Shown piece by piece: positions 10,408 through 22,700 of a DNA stretch of 29,849 nucleotides (position 1 is its first letter; every line of letters begins with the position of its first letter). The position numbers were made by a program, and so were the translations under genes. The DNA is from Rodentolepis nana (taxonomy: Eukaryota; Platyhelminthes; Cestoda; Cyclophyllidea; Hymenolepididae). The notes below the pieces were generated by a model, which was given only the letters and a program-made list of their open reading frames with translations, did no database searches and had not been told where the DNA came from. The stretch lies in assembly GCA_900617975.1 (NCBI GenBank), contig UZAE01012511.1, forward strand, positions 1-29,849, given 5' to 3'.

Positions 10408-11077
10408 ATTGGCTGAATAAACATCTTGCGTGCACAGCCCCATACGCTACCAGCAAGACGCTTCAGTACATCCAGTCTATTGGAGACTCGTTCTGCTATT
10501 TTAGCAATGTGACTTTTCCACGTTAGCTTTGTGTCAACGTCATTCCAAGATAAGTAAGCTCGTTGGTTTTTCCTAGGAAAGTATCCTTGTCCATTAAATG
10601 CGGGTTTATGCTGTGACAGGCCAATGAAAATGTTTGGAATGCAGTTTTCGTAGTGTTGGTAACCATTCCATTATTGTCGCACCAGTTTGCTAATAGATTA
10701 AGTGCATGATTTAGGGCGAATTCCGCCCTCTCCTGAGCGTTTTTCTTAGGGGCGGAATACCATAGAACAAGATCATCTGTATAAAGTAAGCACTTGATGC
10801 CCGTGACTGTCTGTACTAATTCGGCTATGTCAGTGACGAAGACATTGAAAAGAGTGCAGCTTGTGACGGCTCCCTGTGAAAGGCCTGTTTTTAAAAGATT
10901 GGATTTTGATAGAACATTTCCACATTTGACTTTAAATGATCTTTGTCCAATGAATGCTTTTATCCAGTTTAGCATGTTTTGCTTTATACCTCTATTTGCC
11001 AATTTTAGAATTAGCTTCTCTTTCCACACTAATTCATATGCTGATTTGAAATCGACGAAAACAGCCGATATTTCTTG

Positions 11078-11127
11078 CATCAATGGCATCTTTGATGTGT
11101 TGGAAGAACATCAATGGCATCTTTGAT
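11078..11127 (-). repeat. 31 bp-period duplication inside the reverse transcriptase
   Basis: CATCAATGGCATCTTTGAT occurs at 11078-11096 and again at 11109-11127, with 12 bp between. A period of 31 is not divisible by three, so the duplication shifts the frame just before the first catalytic Asp motif (VFVDF). Confidence 0.92.
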
Positions 11128-11904
11128 ACGCTTTGAGATAGTGGCTCCTTGTTGGTTAATTGATCTTTGTAGCTTAAAACCTGCTTGTTCACTCCTAAGA
11201 ATATTGTTGGTCTCACGGAACCAGGTCAGCCTCCTGTTAACCATTCTTTCCATAAGTTTAGCCAGCAGGCTTGTGAGGGAGATAGGCCTATAGTTGTCAA
11301 AGTTGCTAGGACCTTTGCCCTTTTTTATTATTGGAATTACAAATGGCAACTTTACATTGAGTAGATACGAGACTGGTCTCCCAAATTTTGTTGAAAAGTG
11401 TCAGCATGGTTTCCTTGGCATTTGGCCCCATTCTAATTAGAAATTCCGGATGAATACCGTCTTCACCAGGAGACTTTTTTGCACTTGAGCTCTTTTATCG
11501 CAGCATTAAGTTCGCAAGGTCTGAATGGTTCAGTAAGTACATTATTTGGTGTTACTATGTCTTCCTTAATTTCACCCGACTGTCTTACTTGTATTTTTAA
11601 ATCTCTTGAAGATTTTCTGACAAAAGGGTTTTTTTTGTTTGTGGGAATAGAACCTCGTAAAGTAGTTAGCTATTTCGGAGTCAGGGGTAAGCAGCTTGTT
11701 GTTTAAGCGTATTGATTCTTTCTTGGGTCTTTCCTCCCAAACTTGTAAGTGCGTTGGGTATCATTTTGATAGTTGATATTTGAGATGAAGTTGTGAAAGG
11801 TAGTCCGTGTAGCTTGTTAGATGGCTTGCCCCAGGACAGCTGACTGCCGTCTCCAGGTTTGTACGCCTTCCGTTCTTCCAGTCTGATCAGCAGTGTTTCG
11901 AAGG

Positions 11905-11984
11905 GCTTTCTTTTCAGTTCCTCAAGGTGTTTAGATCAAAACACGCTTTCTCTTCAGTTTCTCAAGGTGTTCAGATCAGAACAC
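11905..11984 (-). repeat. 40 bp tandem duplication inside the LINE relic
   Basis: Two adjacent copies of a 40 bp unit (11905-11944 and 11945-11984), starting GCTTTCTTTTCAGTTCCTC and GCTTTCTCTTCAGTTTCTC, with a few mismatches. It shifts the frame in the endonuclease-RT linker. Confidence 0.9.
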
Positions 11985-12650
11985 TCGGCAGTGTTTTATC
12001 TTGCCTTGGGGAATAGTTTTCTTTGCACATCTGATCATAATATTCGTGATATTGTTGCAATGTTTGTCATGATGTTGGTTGAAATTGAGGAGACTTGTAT
12101 GAAGTTCGATCTCTAAAAGGTTTGAGAATATAGGCCAGTCGACCTTCTTGAAGTTCCATGATACCTTGGTTGGCATTTTCGTTGTCATACGTTTGTTGCT
12201 GTTGGTAATAATACCAATAACTGGTTTGTGACCAGAATCAGGATCGACAATTATTTTGCGGTTCTGATGTCGCTTGAAGCCAGGAGCAAGTCAGGAGTCG
12301 TTCTGATTCTATTGTAGTGCAGATATGTAGCAGGACATCATTTCTATAAATAAGTTCTAAAGAGTTGCCGTTAAGCATGTCTTTGATTTCCTTTCCAGAT
12401 ATGTTTGTATTCTTATAGCCCCATCTGGTGGAATGGGCGCTAAAGTCTCCTAATACTACAGTTTTGTGTGAAATGTTCAGAAGATAATAGTTGGGACTAT
12501 TCTGGGGTGAATTATAGACAACGTATATTTTGAAGTGGTTTTGACATTTACAAACATTTAATCGGATTATTTCGCATATATCTTGCGTCGAGCCCATACT
12601 CTTGATTAGATCGTAATGTGATGTGAGGCCTTCTTTTACTCCAGTCTTAC

Positions 12651-13738
12651 TTATTTGAAATAAACCAAAGCACAGAAAACTCAGAAAGCAATGGTAAAAG
12701 TTGCAAAGAAATAAGTTAAAGACCATGGATTAACTTTTACTAAAGTGTATCAATACACGCTGAAAGGGTTAGAGTGACATTTTACAGTATTAATGCTCTA
12801 TTTCATTAACTGGACTTTTAGATATTATGAATTATTGCGCATTCGTAGGAATAATGTGCTAATATCAATATTTACCAGTCATGTATACAAATGCAATATC
12901 ATAAGTGCATCAGCATTATCGGGTGTCCTGATACTTTGCAAAAGAAGCTGATTGCTATTTAGATCTTCTATACACAGATGTATTCGTAACTCATTCTGGA
13001 CAAAGAATTTATACCAATTCTGATGAGAAAGCCAAATTTAGTTTCATCTTTTTCAGGCTTACATTTCAATGCGATTGGATATTTCGTTCACTAATTTCGC
13101 GCTATTGGTTACCTAGCATATTACTTCTGACTTCTACGATGATTAAAATATTCTTTTTCCAAAAGTTAATCTGATTTCAAAGATCTAAATCTGTGAATTG
13201 ATATTCATTTTGATGTCTTAAAAAATTACAATAGAGATTATTCCTACGTTAAAAAATATGTAGGAATAGAAAAAGATTGTCTTTAGGTTAACCATATGAA
13301 AAAAACTAGGTACAGTAGAATATATTTGAACATATACGTTCATATGAATAAGATACTGAAGAATTCGAACTTAAAAAGTTTTGATAAACATATAAAGAAA
13401 ATTAAACATTCATTTTAATATCGATGATTTCTCCACATATATATGTGCACCTTAATATCAGGAACGAATTAACAATGTTTAAGTAACATAGAGCTTTGAG
13501 AGTCAATTATATATTAAAATAACTTAATAAAACAATATATACAAGGTAAGAACTCAATGATAGCTTATTAAAATTATGAACAGCATATTGACATAAGAAT
13601 AGTTTCACCTTTAAAAATTGTTTAAACCTATAGATTAAATCACCTTAACACATTGTCCAAAAACAAATTGCCGCTCTTATTGAATTGATTGGCCTATTTT
13701 ATCGTAAACATTAATTTTATTGACACATTTCATGCTCC
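12651..13738. other. Upstream region of the RhoGAP gene, no separate gene seen
   Basis: Very AT-rich DNA between the broken 5' end of the LINE and the RhoGAP start codon. An inverted CCAAT-like ATTGG lies near 13688, about 50 bp before the ATG, but no TATA box at a sensible distance is evident. An in-frame TGA at 13721-13723 closes the frame just upstream of the start. Confidence 0.45.
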
Positions 13739-16700
13739 ATGGAGCGAATCGTTCAAAAACTCAACAGCCCTCTGTTGAAAAGAAAATCTTTAACGGATAG
13801 GAATCGCAATTTTGGAGTTCCTCTCAAATGTCTTATCTACAAAAAATCAACCTTTGTGCCCTGTATTGTGGAGAATATTTGTGAATTTATATTGGCGTAT
13901 GGACTCCAAACTGAGGGCATCTTCCGTGTTAACGGAAGTACCAAGGCAATAGCAAGCTTGAAGGCACAATTTGATATTACAAGTGCCGAGGATCTCAATG
14001 GTTCGGACTGCGAAGATATTCATGCGATTTGCGGTGTATTGAAACTTTTTCTCAGAGAAATTCCCGATGGAATTATTCCTGACGTTTCTACCAGGCAAAT
14101 CGTTAAGGTGAATAGTCATTGTTTATTCATTTATTAGTATTTTAAACATATTTTGTTAATTCAATCTCTGTTTTTTTTATAGATCATGGACCAACTGAAG
14201 GATGAGAAGCCTCAGTGTGTGCTGAAACTTAGAAATGTTGTTAAAAACCTTCCAGAAGAAAATTATAACCTTCTTCGTTATGTATGTCACTTCCTGAAAG
14301 AAATATTGGTGAATGAAGAATCTACAAAAATGTCAGCTGCTAATCTCGGCATAGTATTCGGTCCTTGTCTTTTCAAATGTGGCCTCGGTGTCCAGGTAAA
14401 GAATTTTGGCCATTAGCATGGGCTCTAAATAATTTAATTAGCAAAACCTTTATATGCAAGGTTGAAATAATTTGCCTTTCTTATTTAAAAAGCTTTTGAT
14501 TCTTTTTTTCTAAGATACTTTTCGATATGCATTTGTATACGAAGTCTTGATTATTGGAAATGCTTTTGAAACAAGCTGTTAAGCTGTTTTTTTGCAGGAC
14601 TTGTTTGAGAGACGCTTTATGAACAGACCCTTTTTCCCATTTATAAAATATATTGTATATTTTGAGTAAATGCTGTCCACAATGGCAATTATAGTCACAC
14701 TTAATTGCACCGTTCTTTATGGTATTTAATATTAATTTTCATCATTTTTTGATGTTATGGTAGATTTGGATCATTTAGTACCTTATTTGTCCATATTTAA
14801 TAATTGAGGTCTTCACAAGAGTCATGTTTATTTATCTTTTTCGACTTTTATCATAAGTACCTTTGTCTTATTATGCCTTCCGACTGTGCGCAGTTGTTTA
14901 TAGTGGCTGTCTGAATAGCCGTCTATCGCATATCTTTTTACAATGTCGCTCCTTCCCTTCCTCTTAGCCCTATTCAGTTGATAAAGTACATATAGTTTAG
15001 TATGACCTAGATTCGGGTTATTTCGTGCAATGCAAATGGACCATCTATTCCCACACCCCCCCCCCCTCCTTCGCATATATTATTTCCGGATCTCTGGTTT
15101 TTCCCATATACCCCTCTCTCCCCTAATTTGATCTGGATATTATTCTATTGTTTTCCTATTTTCCTTTCTTGAACTTGAAATAAATTGCAACATGTAGCAG
15201 ATTCTGCTATTTTTAGCACAGGACAGATGTTACCGATCGAACTTCTATTTAATGGGCTTTTGAAATCTCCTGAAAAGATTTGGCGTTCTAATTTTAAATT
15301 CGAGTGAATTTCCTTCTTGGTTGGAGCAGTTTTGGAACTAACATCTTGAAGTTTTGGGATATTTTGTATCACAATTTGAATATTCTTTCATCTCCTGCCG
15401 GTTTCTATTTTTTGCTGTTATAACTATTCACGGACTATTATCCAGTGCTGGAAGCTAATAATCATCGAGGCACCAATGATATCACTCTTTCTTTTCTCCT
15501 ACCCTACAACTGGAGCACGTTACTTTTTATAACAATTTTTAACTTTTACTTGAATTGTAACGGGGTCAAATCTTGCTGTCAACATTGACGTTTCCCATTA
15601 TTGGCTACCTTCGTTAGTTATCCAGGATTTGACTGCCTTAGGGGCCAGCAATTCCATGTGGTTACCTGGAAGCTACTTGAGGGAGGCATCACACCATTCT
15701 CAGCGTAGGAGGACATCTGAATGGGCAAATATACCCTGCATATCCTTGGTCGGATTCTATCTAAGCTATCTTTTATTCTCTGTCCTGACCTCTATGACGC
15801 AACCGCGACTAGTAGTAACGAAGGCCTATTTCGTTGAGTTCAAACTTCCTTAGCTGTAGTGACATAGCGCGAGTTCTGGTGCTGGGTTGTTCCAACGCTT
15901 TTTTCCATTACAAATTTTCGAGAAAACTTGCTGCGAGAATTCAGTCATACCAGAGAGTCTGCTATGTTACTCATTTCTAGCTTCAACATCCTCGCAGTTT
16001 AGAGTTCACGCCGGATTCTTCTCGCAGCCACCATAATCCCTTTATTTTGCTAGCCGGCACGAATCACCATGATACAAGTTATTCTCTTGCATTATTGCCA
16101 TCGCGTACCTGATTGAAGAAACAATTTAACCTTTGAAGGAATAGTATTGTGTGTATGTGTGAACGCCTTTGACACAACTCGAAGATTGGCCGAATAATAT
16201 TCTGATAGACTTATCCTGAACTCCCTATTTTCCGTATTGTCATTCCACCTTAACTTTTGTTTTCTTATAATTATCCTTCGGGTTAGCATCAGTAATTTCT
16301 TTCTGAAACGGCCTTAGTTATTTGGCCGAGGCAGCTTTTCCTCCTCTTTTGTTCTTTTCAGTTGCCAGTTTTCTTTCGAAAGTTACTGCTTCTTTCTCAC
16401 GTATTTCTTCAAGCACTTGTCTAAAAATGCGCCACTCATTTGGAATGTCTATTAGAAGAGAGGTGATCAACCATCATATGAGAGTCATGCGTTAGAAAGG
16501 AGATGTGAGGAAATTGGAAATGTAAGATGCGTAGTCCTCGAGTCTTCGTACCTTTGGCCCTCCTTTACCTTTAGCTACTTATGGGTACTGTGTTAAGCTG
16601 CAGCTAAGTTTTGAGGTTATCATTTTTAACTCACGTGGTTTGTTTTTGTCTCGAGTTGTCTCAATTTTAAAGCCACTCACTATGATTAACTGTTAAAACA

Positions 16701-19700
16701 ATCCAGTCTCAATTTTTATTATGGATACATTTTCAGCCTATTGGGGCTTAAACCTATTGTCCTTTCTGGAGATTTTTCAGTTATTGTTTCCTCAAATTCT
16801 ACACAAATTAGTTTTAAGGCATTTTTACTGTTGGGTCAGCTTGAATAAATTATGCTGTGTATATTTAAAAGAATTGACGGTGCGTCTGTTTATTGTATAT
16901 CACCACATTGCTTCTTTAATCTTCAGTGTTCTGGGAAGAGAAGGACATACGACGGTATTCGTGGTTAATTTTCATTTTGTAGAAAAAAAATAGGCAACTA
17001 TGAACTCGGAGAAATGTTCATTAAGTTGTGTTAAATAATTACCTTAGAGTGAACGTTTTCTCCTCCCATTGAATCTTTTAACAACAGTGTGCCCTTTAAA
17101 ATGCCAATATTTTGATTAAATTCCATGTAACCGTTGCTCTGTGGGAAGCTGTTAATTTGTGAAGTCAATTAGTATAACACTAAGTGGCGACTATTTTATA
17201 ATGAATAACTTCCACTTGACGCAGACTCAGTGAAATGATCATAGGGATTTTTAATGCTGCTTTGTTCTTCTTCTCTCAGGCCAGATTTGATCGTGATTGG
17301 TTGTGGGATCCGAGGCGTGGACCTTCCAGGCCCATCATGGTGGCCGTATACATGCCACTCATAAATGCCTTGGCTACTCCAATTGACTAATAGAGCTACC
17401 AAGATATCGTGAGCTGAATACGTTGCATACATAAATCACAGTGGTATTGTATTGGCATGACAACGACCTACATGAGTGTATTGACCGCATGCATTCTGTG
17501 ACGGTGTGCCATTCCTTTCGGCGGTTTAGTACTTCCGTGGTCGTTGGAATTGGATGGCACACTTAAGTAGTAAAGCATAAGCTGTGTTAGCATTAGGATT
17601 GTTTAGTAAATTACTCACAACTACTCTCTTTGACTAAGGCCAGTATATCGCCCTTGAGGGTAGTAAATTTCTAAACAGTCTTATATACTTGTATTTCGCA
17701 AAGTAGGATCCGTTCGGTTTATCTGTGAGAAAGAGACTGTCCTTATAGTCATTTCACAGAAAATAATTGTTGATTATTTAGGTCCAATCATGCCTATTCT
17801 GGGCGTGTATAATGAATTGCCTAATAATTTCCTTGACCTTTCCGAGTTTGTCGTCACACATGCTTTTCAAGCTATCGCTTCAGTTCCAAAATAATTTTGT
17901 GCCATTACTTGTTCCATTCGATCGCAGGAAGTTAGGTGCGGCTTCTATTGTTTTACAACCAGTGGCAGAATGGAGCCGCTATTTAAGTCTGGCCTCTCTC
18001 ATAGGAGGGGCTCTATTCTGTTGGTCCGTTGTCCAAGATATACTGGAAAACACCTTCCAAAATGGGCTTGAAGGGTTAAACGGATTGGGTAGTAGCGTCT
18101 CTCATCTTTATATAAGTTAGTAGTTAATACCCTGTGCTCTTTTGCACTTTGTTCGTAAAGTTGTTTTTCTCTTAGAGTTTTCTTTATTTGCCGATATATA
18201 TGGGTCCTACTTTGTTGCAGTCGTTTGTCTCCTTTGTTCACCACATCACGCTTTCTGTAAGTTGGAAAAAGATGGCATTCACGATTTCTAATTTCCCGCT
18301 GTTGTGGTCTCGCTAAAGGTATGCTGACTCATGCCACATTCTGCACTGACTCATTTTCCTTCCCTCCTTTCCTTCATGTCAACTTGCTATATTAGAACCG
18401 TCATTATTTATTACTTTACTATTTATCCCATCGACATTCTCCCATTTTTAAATTTACAGAACTATTAGTTAGTACAAATGAAGACTTGCTACTTACTAAC
18501 AAGGTAGCCAATCAATTTAACATTTCATGTTGTATGCGAAACATCCTATTTTCTACGCTATTAAGGATCAAATGAAATGGGACATTATCAAGATAAATAC
18601 ATTGCCTATTAATTATCTTAGCTGTATAGATAGAAGCTCTTAAATTTTTCCGTTTCCTATTTATGTCATTCTATTTCCCAAGCAATGCTTCTAACGCATT
18701 TGTTTATATCCCCAATACAGCCTACGGGCTTGACGTATAATATCCTTTGTTCCAACCTTTAGGATGTGGTAAAATTAATGCTTCCTTTATTTTAGACTCC
18801 TTGTTCTGTCACTCTCCCTTAACCTGGGGGGTTTCTATACCCACTTATTATTAAGTTAACGATTTGAATGGCTACTCTCATGACTAATTTCAAGTAGGAA
18901 GGTAAATACTCAAATACGCTTTTTTTTGATATGCCAGGGTGAACTAGAAACTAGCTTAAATAAAGTCACTAAGCCTCTGTTATTTGATAAAGCGGCCAAC
19001 CTATAACGATTCCTGTTTCCAAAATTATAAGTCATCATTTCAAGTCAACTCGAGCGCAAACGCTGAAGTGTGAGACTACCCAGTAGTATGTCAATTTAAG
19101 TGGAAACAAAGGAAAAATAGTTATTCCTCTTTTTAACGATCAACAAAGATTTCCAGTGTCCGATTTCCGGATATTTAAAGTCCTAAAAAGTCAGCAACGT
19201 AATAATGCCATCCTCAATATTGGTACTAAACACACTGCCAATATCCCTTAAAAGCACTTTTCTCAATAGTTGAATAGCAAGAGAGATTTGAAATCCTGCT
19301 TTCCTCAGAAGTTAGTCTTCCCATTCCTTCTCGGAATTAAGTACGCACAGTTTTGGTGACCTATTTCTGTTGTCCTTAGAGTAGAATTGCATCCACAAAT
19401 GTTTATGCATTCTGCTCAGGGCATCACAAATAGCTGATCTTGCTTTCTATCAGTTTGTTTTTATGAATTCCGTTGAGGGAAATCACATGCGAACGTTATG
19501 CGATATTCCTAACCTGCTGCCTTTTAATACTGTCGAGACGTTTGATTGACCTTCCATGATTTTATTGCATATCTGTTTCTCCTCATCCCAACGCCCTCTT
19601 TCAAAATGCACTTCCGGATCACTTGACATTTTGTTATGATTTTCATCATAAAAGTGCAATCGAAACTGCGTCATTTATTCAAAAATTAGTATAAGCTAGA

Positions 19701-22700
19701 TTGTGAATGAATTAATTCAGCTTATCATCTAATCTCTCTTCTTCCTTATCACCACACTTCCTCTTATTTCTTCACTTCAGGTGTATTCAAGATTATGCTA
19801 TTGTCTCTCCCTACTGATTTATAAACTGCCTTTAGATTTCTGCACTTCTAATACTGTGGCTACAAAATGTAGGAAGAAGGCTACTTTTATTAAAGGGATG
19901 CTATATGAAGGAGACTTGGTAGAAAGAGAGCACTACAAATGTGGGTATTTGTGGTGCGGTGGTTAATGGAATGGAGTAGGATGAGCTGTCTGGAAGATCT
20001 GATGGAAGCATATTGATTAGTTGAAAGACTGACGAATTCACCTGGTCACTAAAAGGTAAAGGCATGATGTTAGAAATAGATCCTATCAGTTAGTAGCTGT
20101 TCCGACACTCCAATGCCTACTATTTTTATGTTGCTGCTGAGAAATTCTAAGCTTGAGATTTGATCTCCTTTTATTTATTGATTTCTATGCGTTCAACTCT
20201 CAGTTCACTCTTCTCTACGCTCGTTTTGGGGGGATTTGCGTCATGTCTATTATTTATGGTCGTCATAATTTTCTGTTCTATCGTCTAGATCCTCCGTTTA
20301 TATAGGTCGTTTTTTGTTGGGAAATGTGTTTTGCAAACATAATTTTCAGTGCGCTTGCTTCGAAAATGTTATTTATTTGTGGGTATTTGAACAAATTGCA
20401 GGGGAGGTGAAGAACTTTCTTTTCCAGTAATTGATTTTATTGATTCTGTTCTCAGTAATTAACTCCAGGTAGCTGAGATCCAATAGATATTTACCTCTTA
20501 ATTTTTAAATCAATTACTAGAGAAAGACTTGGTAAAGCTAGGGTAATGTAATGCGGTTTGTGGTCGTTTATGTCGCTGAAACAGTTTGGAGATGACCGGG
20601 TAAGCCACCGCAATTTTAGTTAATGGACAAACCTTTCTCCGTGTTGTGGCATTGGTCGTGTTCAGTCGTTGGTGTTTTCGTGTGATGATGGATTGTTGTG
20701 TGTGGGTTTTATCTGCTCGCCCGCGCATCGCATGCGGGAAACGGTGCATTTGAAGTTAGCAGATTTTCTATCGTGTCAACCTCTTTTGCCTCGATTTGAA
20801 TAACGCAATGGCATTGCAGATTCGCTCGTGAATCTCAAATGTTCTAATACTAAGCGTTGTTACACTTCCAACTGGGCGTTGACCTTTGCTTAGCGGAATG
20901 AATGCACCTGCAATTGTCCCCTTCACGCATTCGCATACAAATCCAACGCGCTTTCCTTTCCACATAGTGTTAAAGTAAATCTACTATTTTAATCAATTTG
21001 GTCGGGCTAGATGTAAATTAATGGATCATCAATTCAACGAATTAAGCAACACCTTATGATCCTCCCGTTTCTGTTTAATCAGTTGCTTTTCTTATCACAC
21101 TTTTTATAATCGCTCTTGCTGTATAAGATTTATGCTACTTTGATATAAAATTCAAACCACTTGGGTGTTCGCTTCCATGACGTACCCCCTAACAGTTGTG
21201 TCATGGTTTCAAATTACCTTTTTTTCAAAATAAACTATTAGATTACAAGCTCATATACTCTGGAAGTTGAAAATGCCCTTCAAATTTACTCTTGGTTTTA
21301 TTATCTGTGGAATTGTTGCGTCCACTTGGGAAACCATCAAATGGCCGTCCATTCGCCGAGTATTGTCCTCGTTATACCATATCAACCCTCACTATCCACT
21401 TTTTTACAAGAATATTTCGTGAAGTATTCCTTTTTTCTCCTTTTAATTGTCACCATCTAAAATTTCATTGTGAATGTCTGAACAGTATATATTGTATGCT
21501 TGTCCTTACGTTTATTGGAGAAAATCAATTACCTAGTTCACTAGTCGTTTCCTTGTTTATTATTTTTTCCGTTAATGAAGTAAATTAATTTCTAACTAGC
21601 CTTTGAATAATAGGATAGACTTGACGATTAAGTGTAGCCAGCTATAGCAAATCTTACAGAAAGAATGTCCTAGGAATCTGGATACCAGACTTGGCTTCTC
21701 TTGAGATCGCTAAGGTCGTCCAATAAAGCAGGCGCCGATTTCCCTAAACACTGCAAGAAGAAAAAATCTTAAAATTATCCTCAAGCAGGGTCATTGCATG
21801 CAGAGGGTACATATGCAAAGACTTTCTCTAGGAAATTCCACAACAAAGCTTTCGACAAAAATGTCGCTCTTGCTCGTCAGTGAAGTAGCTACCCTGTTCC
21901 CTTGAACTAACAATCACGAATAAGTCATAGGTAGTAAGTATAAGTAAAGATGTCTGCTCTAACCAGCCTATCATCATCATCATCATCGAATAAATGAACG
22001 AAGTCAATTTCATTTTCGCAAGCTGTAAAATTCAGTCACTTGGTAGCTCTTTGTAATTTAATGTCGATGAATAATGTGGGGTGGGAAGTGTTTCATTTTT
22101 TGATGCTTCTAATATTGCAAAACTCGGGAGTAGTTGAACCCTTACCAATTAGTGTATTGCATGACAATCTAAGATGAGACGACATTTAAAGTGTGTTGGT
22201 AAGAACAAATTAACAATCTTCCTCGTGTTGTTTAATAAGCAAAAAATAAGACACGCTACCCAAATCCTCCTTCCAAATGTACGACATTATTAGATTGGAA
22301 TAGTTCACGCCAACTTTGTAAATGAACGAACGGTTAGGGGCTAAATGTGATTGCACACGTTCCTTTCCCGGTAACTTTTGCATGACCTCTAATTTTTCTA
22401 CTAACAGTTCATCTGTCCTCCGATTTATCTTTACTTTCACTTTAATCAAATATTTTCGATCAATTCACCCCGCCTTTTGTTTTAATAAGCTCGTTCAAAT
22501 GTATCGATTTGCGGCACCAATTGTCCTTCATATGCTCTCTAATCTGTTAATCATACCTACTCTAGTCATTTCTGCATACGTTTTCTCTCCCTCTTATGCG
22601 CGTTTATATTGTACACATGTCTGAGGTGCAGAATCATTTCGTCAATCATTGGTTCGTCGTTCATCATGCTGAACATGGAAACAATACCATTGAAATTCCC

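Larger units (their letters stand above)
9105..12650 (-). mobile_element. Degraded 5'-truncated non-LTR retrotransposon (Jockey-superfamily LINE relic)
   Basis: Read on the minus strand from 12650 downwards. The endonuclease remnant contains VVLGDFSAHSTRWGY near 12455-12415 and DPDSGHKPVIG near 12240-12205 (GDFN and SDH motif equivalents). A linker follows (SPGEDGIHPEFL near 11480-11440). The reverse transcriptase has NYRPISLTS, AVFVDFKSAY (11062-11033), GLSQGAVTS and the catalytic LYTDD near 10786-10772. A thumb segment (DTKLTWKSHIAKIAERVSNR, 10540-10480) leads into YCEPLITATE...LRLITGGIKST (10065-9950). A C-terminal remnant has RIGHDCLVKHL and CPLC near 9370-9300 and YWEAR near 9240. Most of the RNase H domain expected before that tail is absent. 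Frames change repeatedly, the C-terminal part has a stop, and a SINE interrupts 10079-10395, so it cannot encode a working protein. The 3' end carries a G13 run (9160-9172 on the plus strand) and a tail shared with the SINE. No flanking target duplication was found. Confidence 0.9.

Noticed and set aside
10794..11126. Plus-strand 110-codon open frame
   Set aside because: Antisense shadow of the reverse transcriptase frame.
17196..17562. Two overlapping minus-strand open frames in a less AT-rich patch
   Set aside because: No recognisable domain, no ATG context or splice signals that help; a faint likeness to 6380-6640 (shared TGGCACACCG) is too short to claim a repeat.
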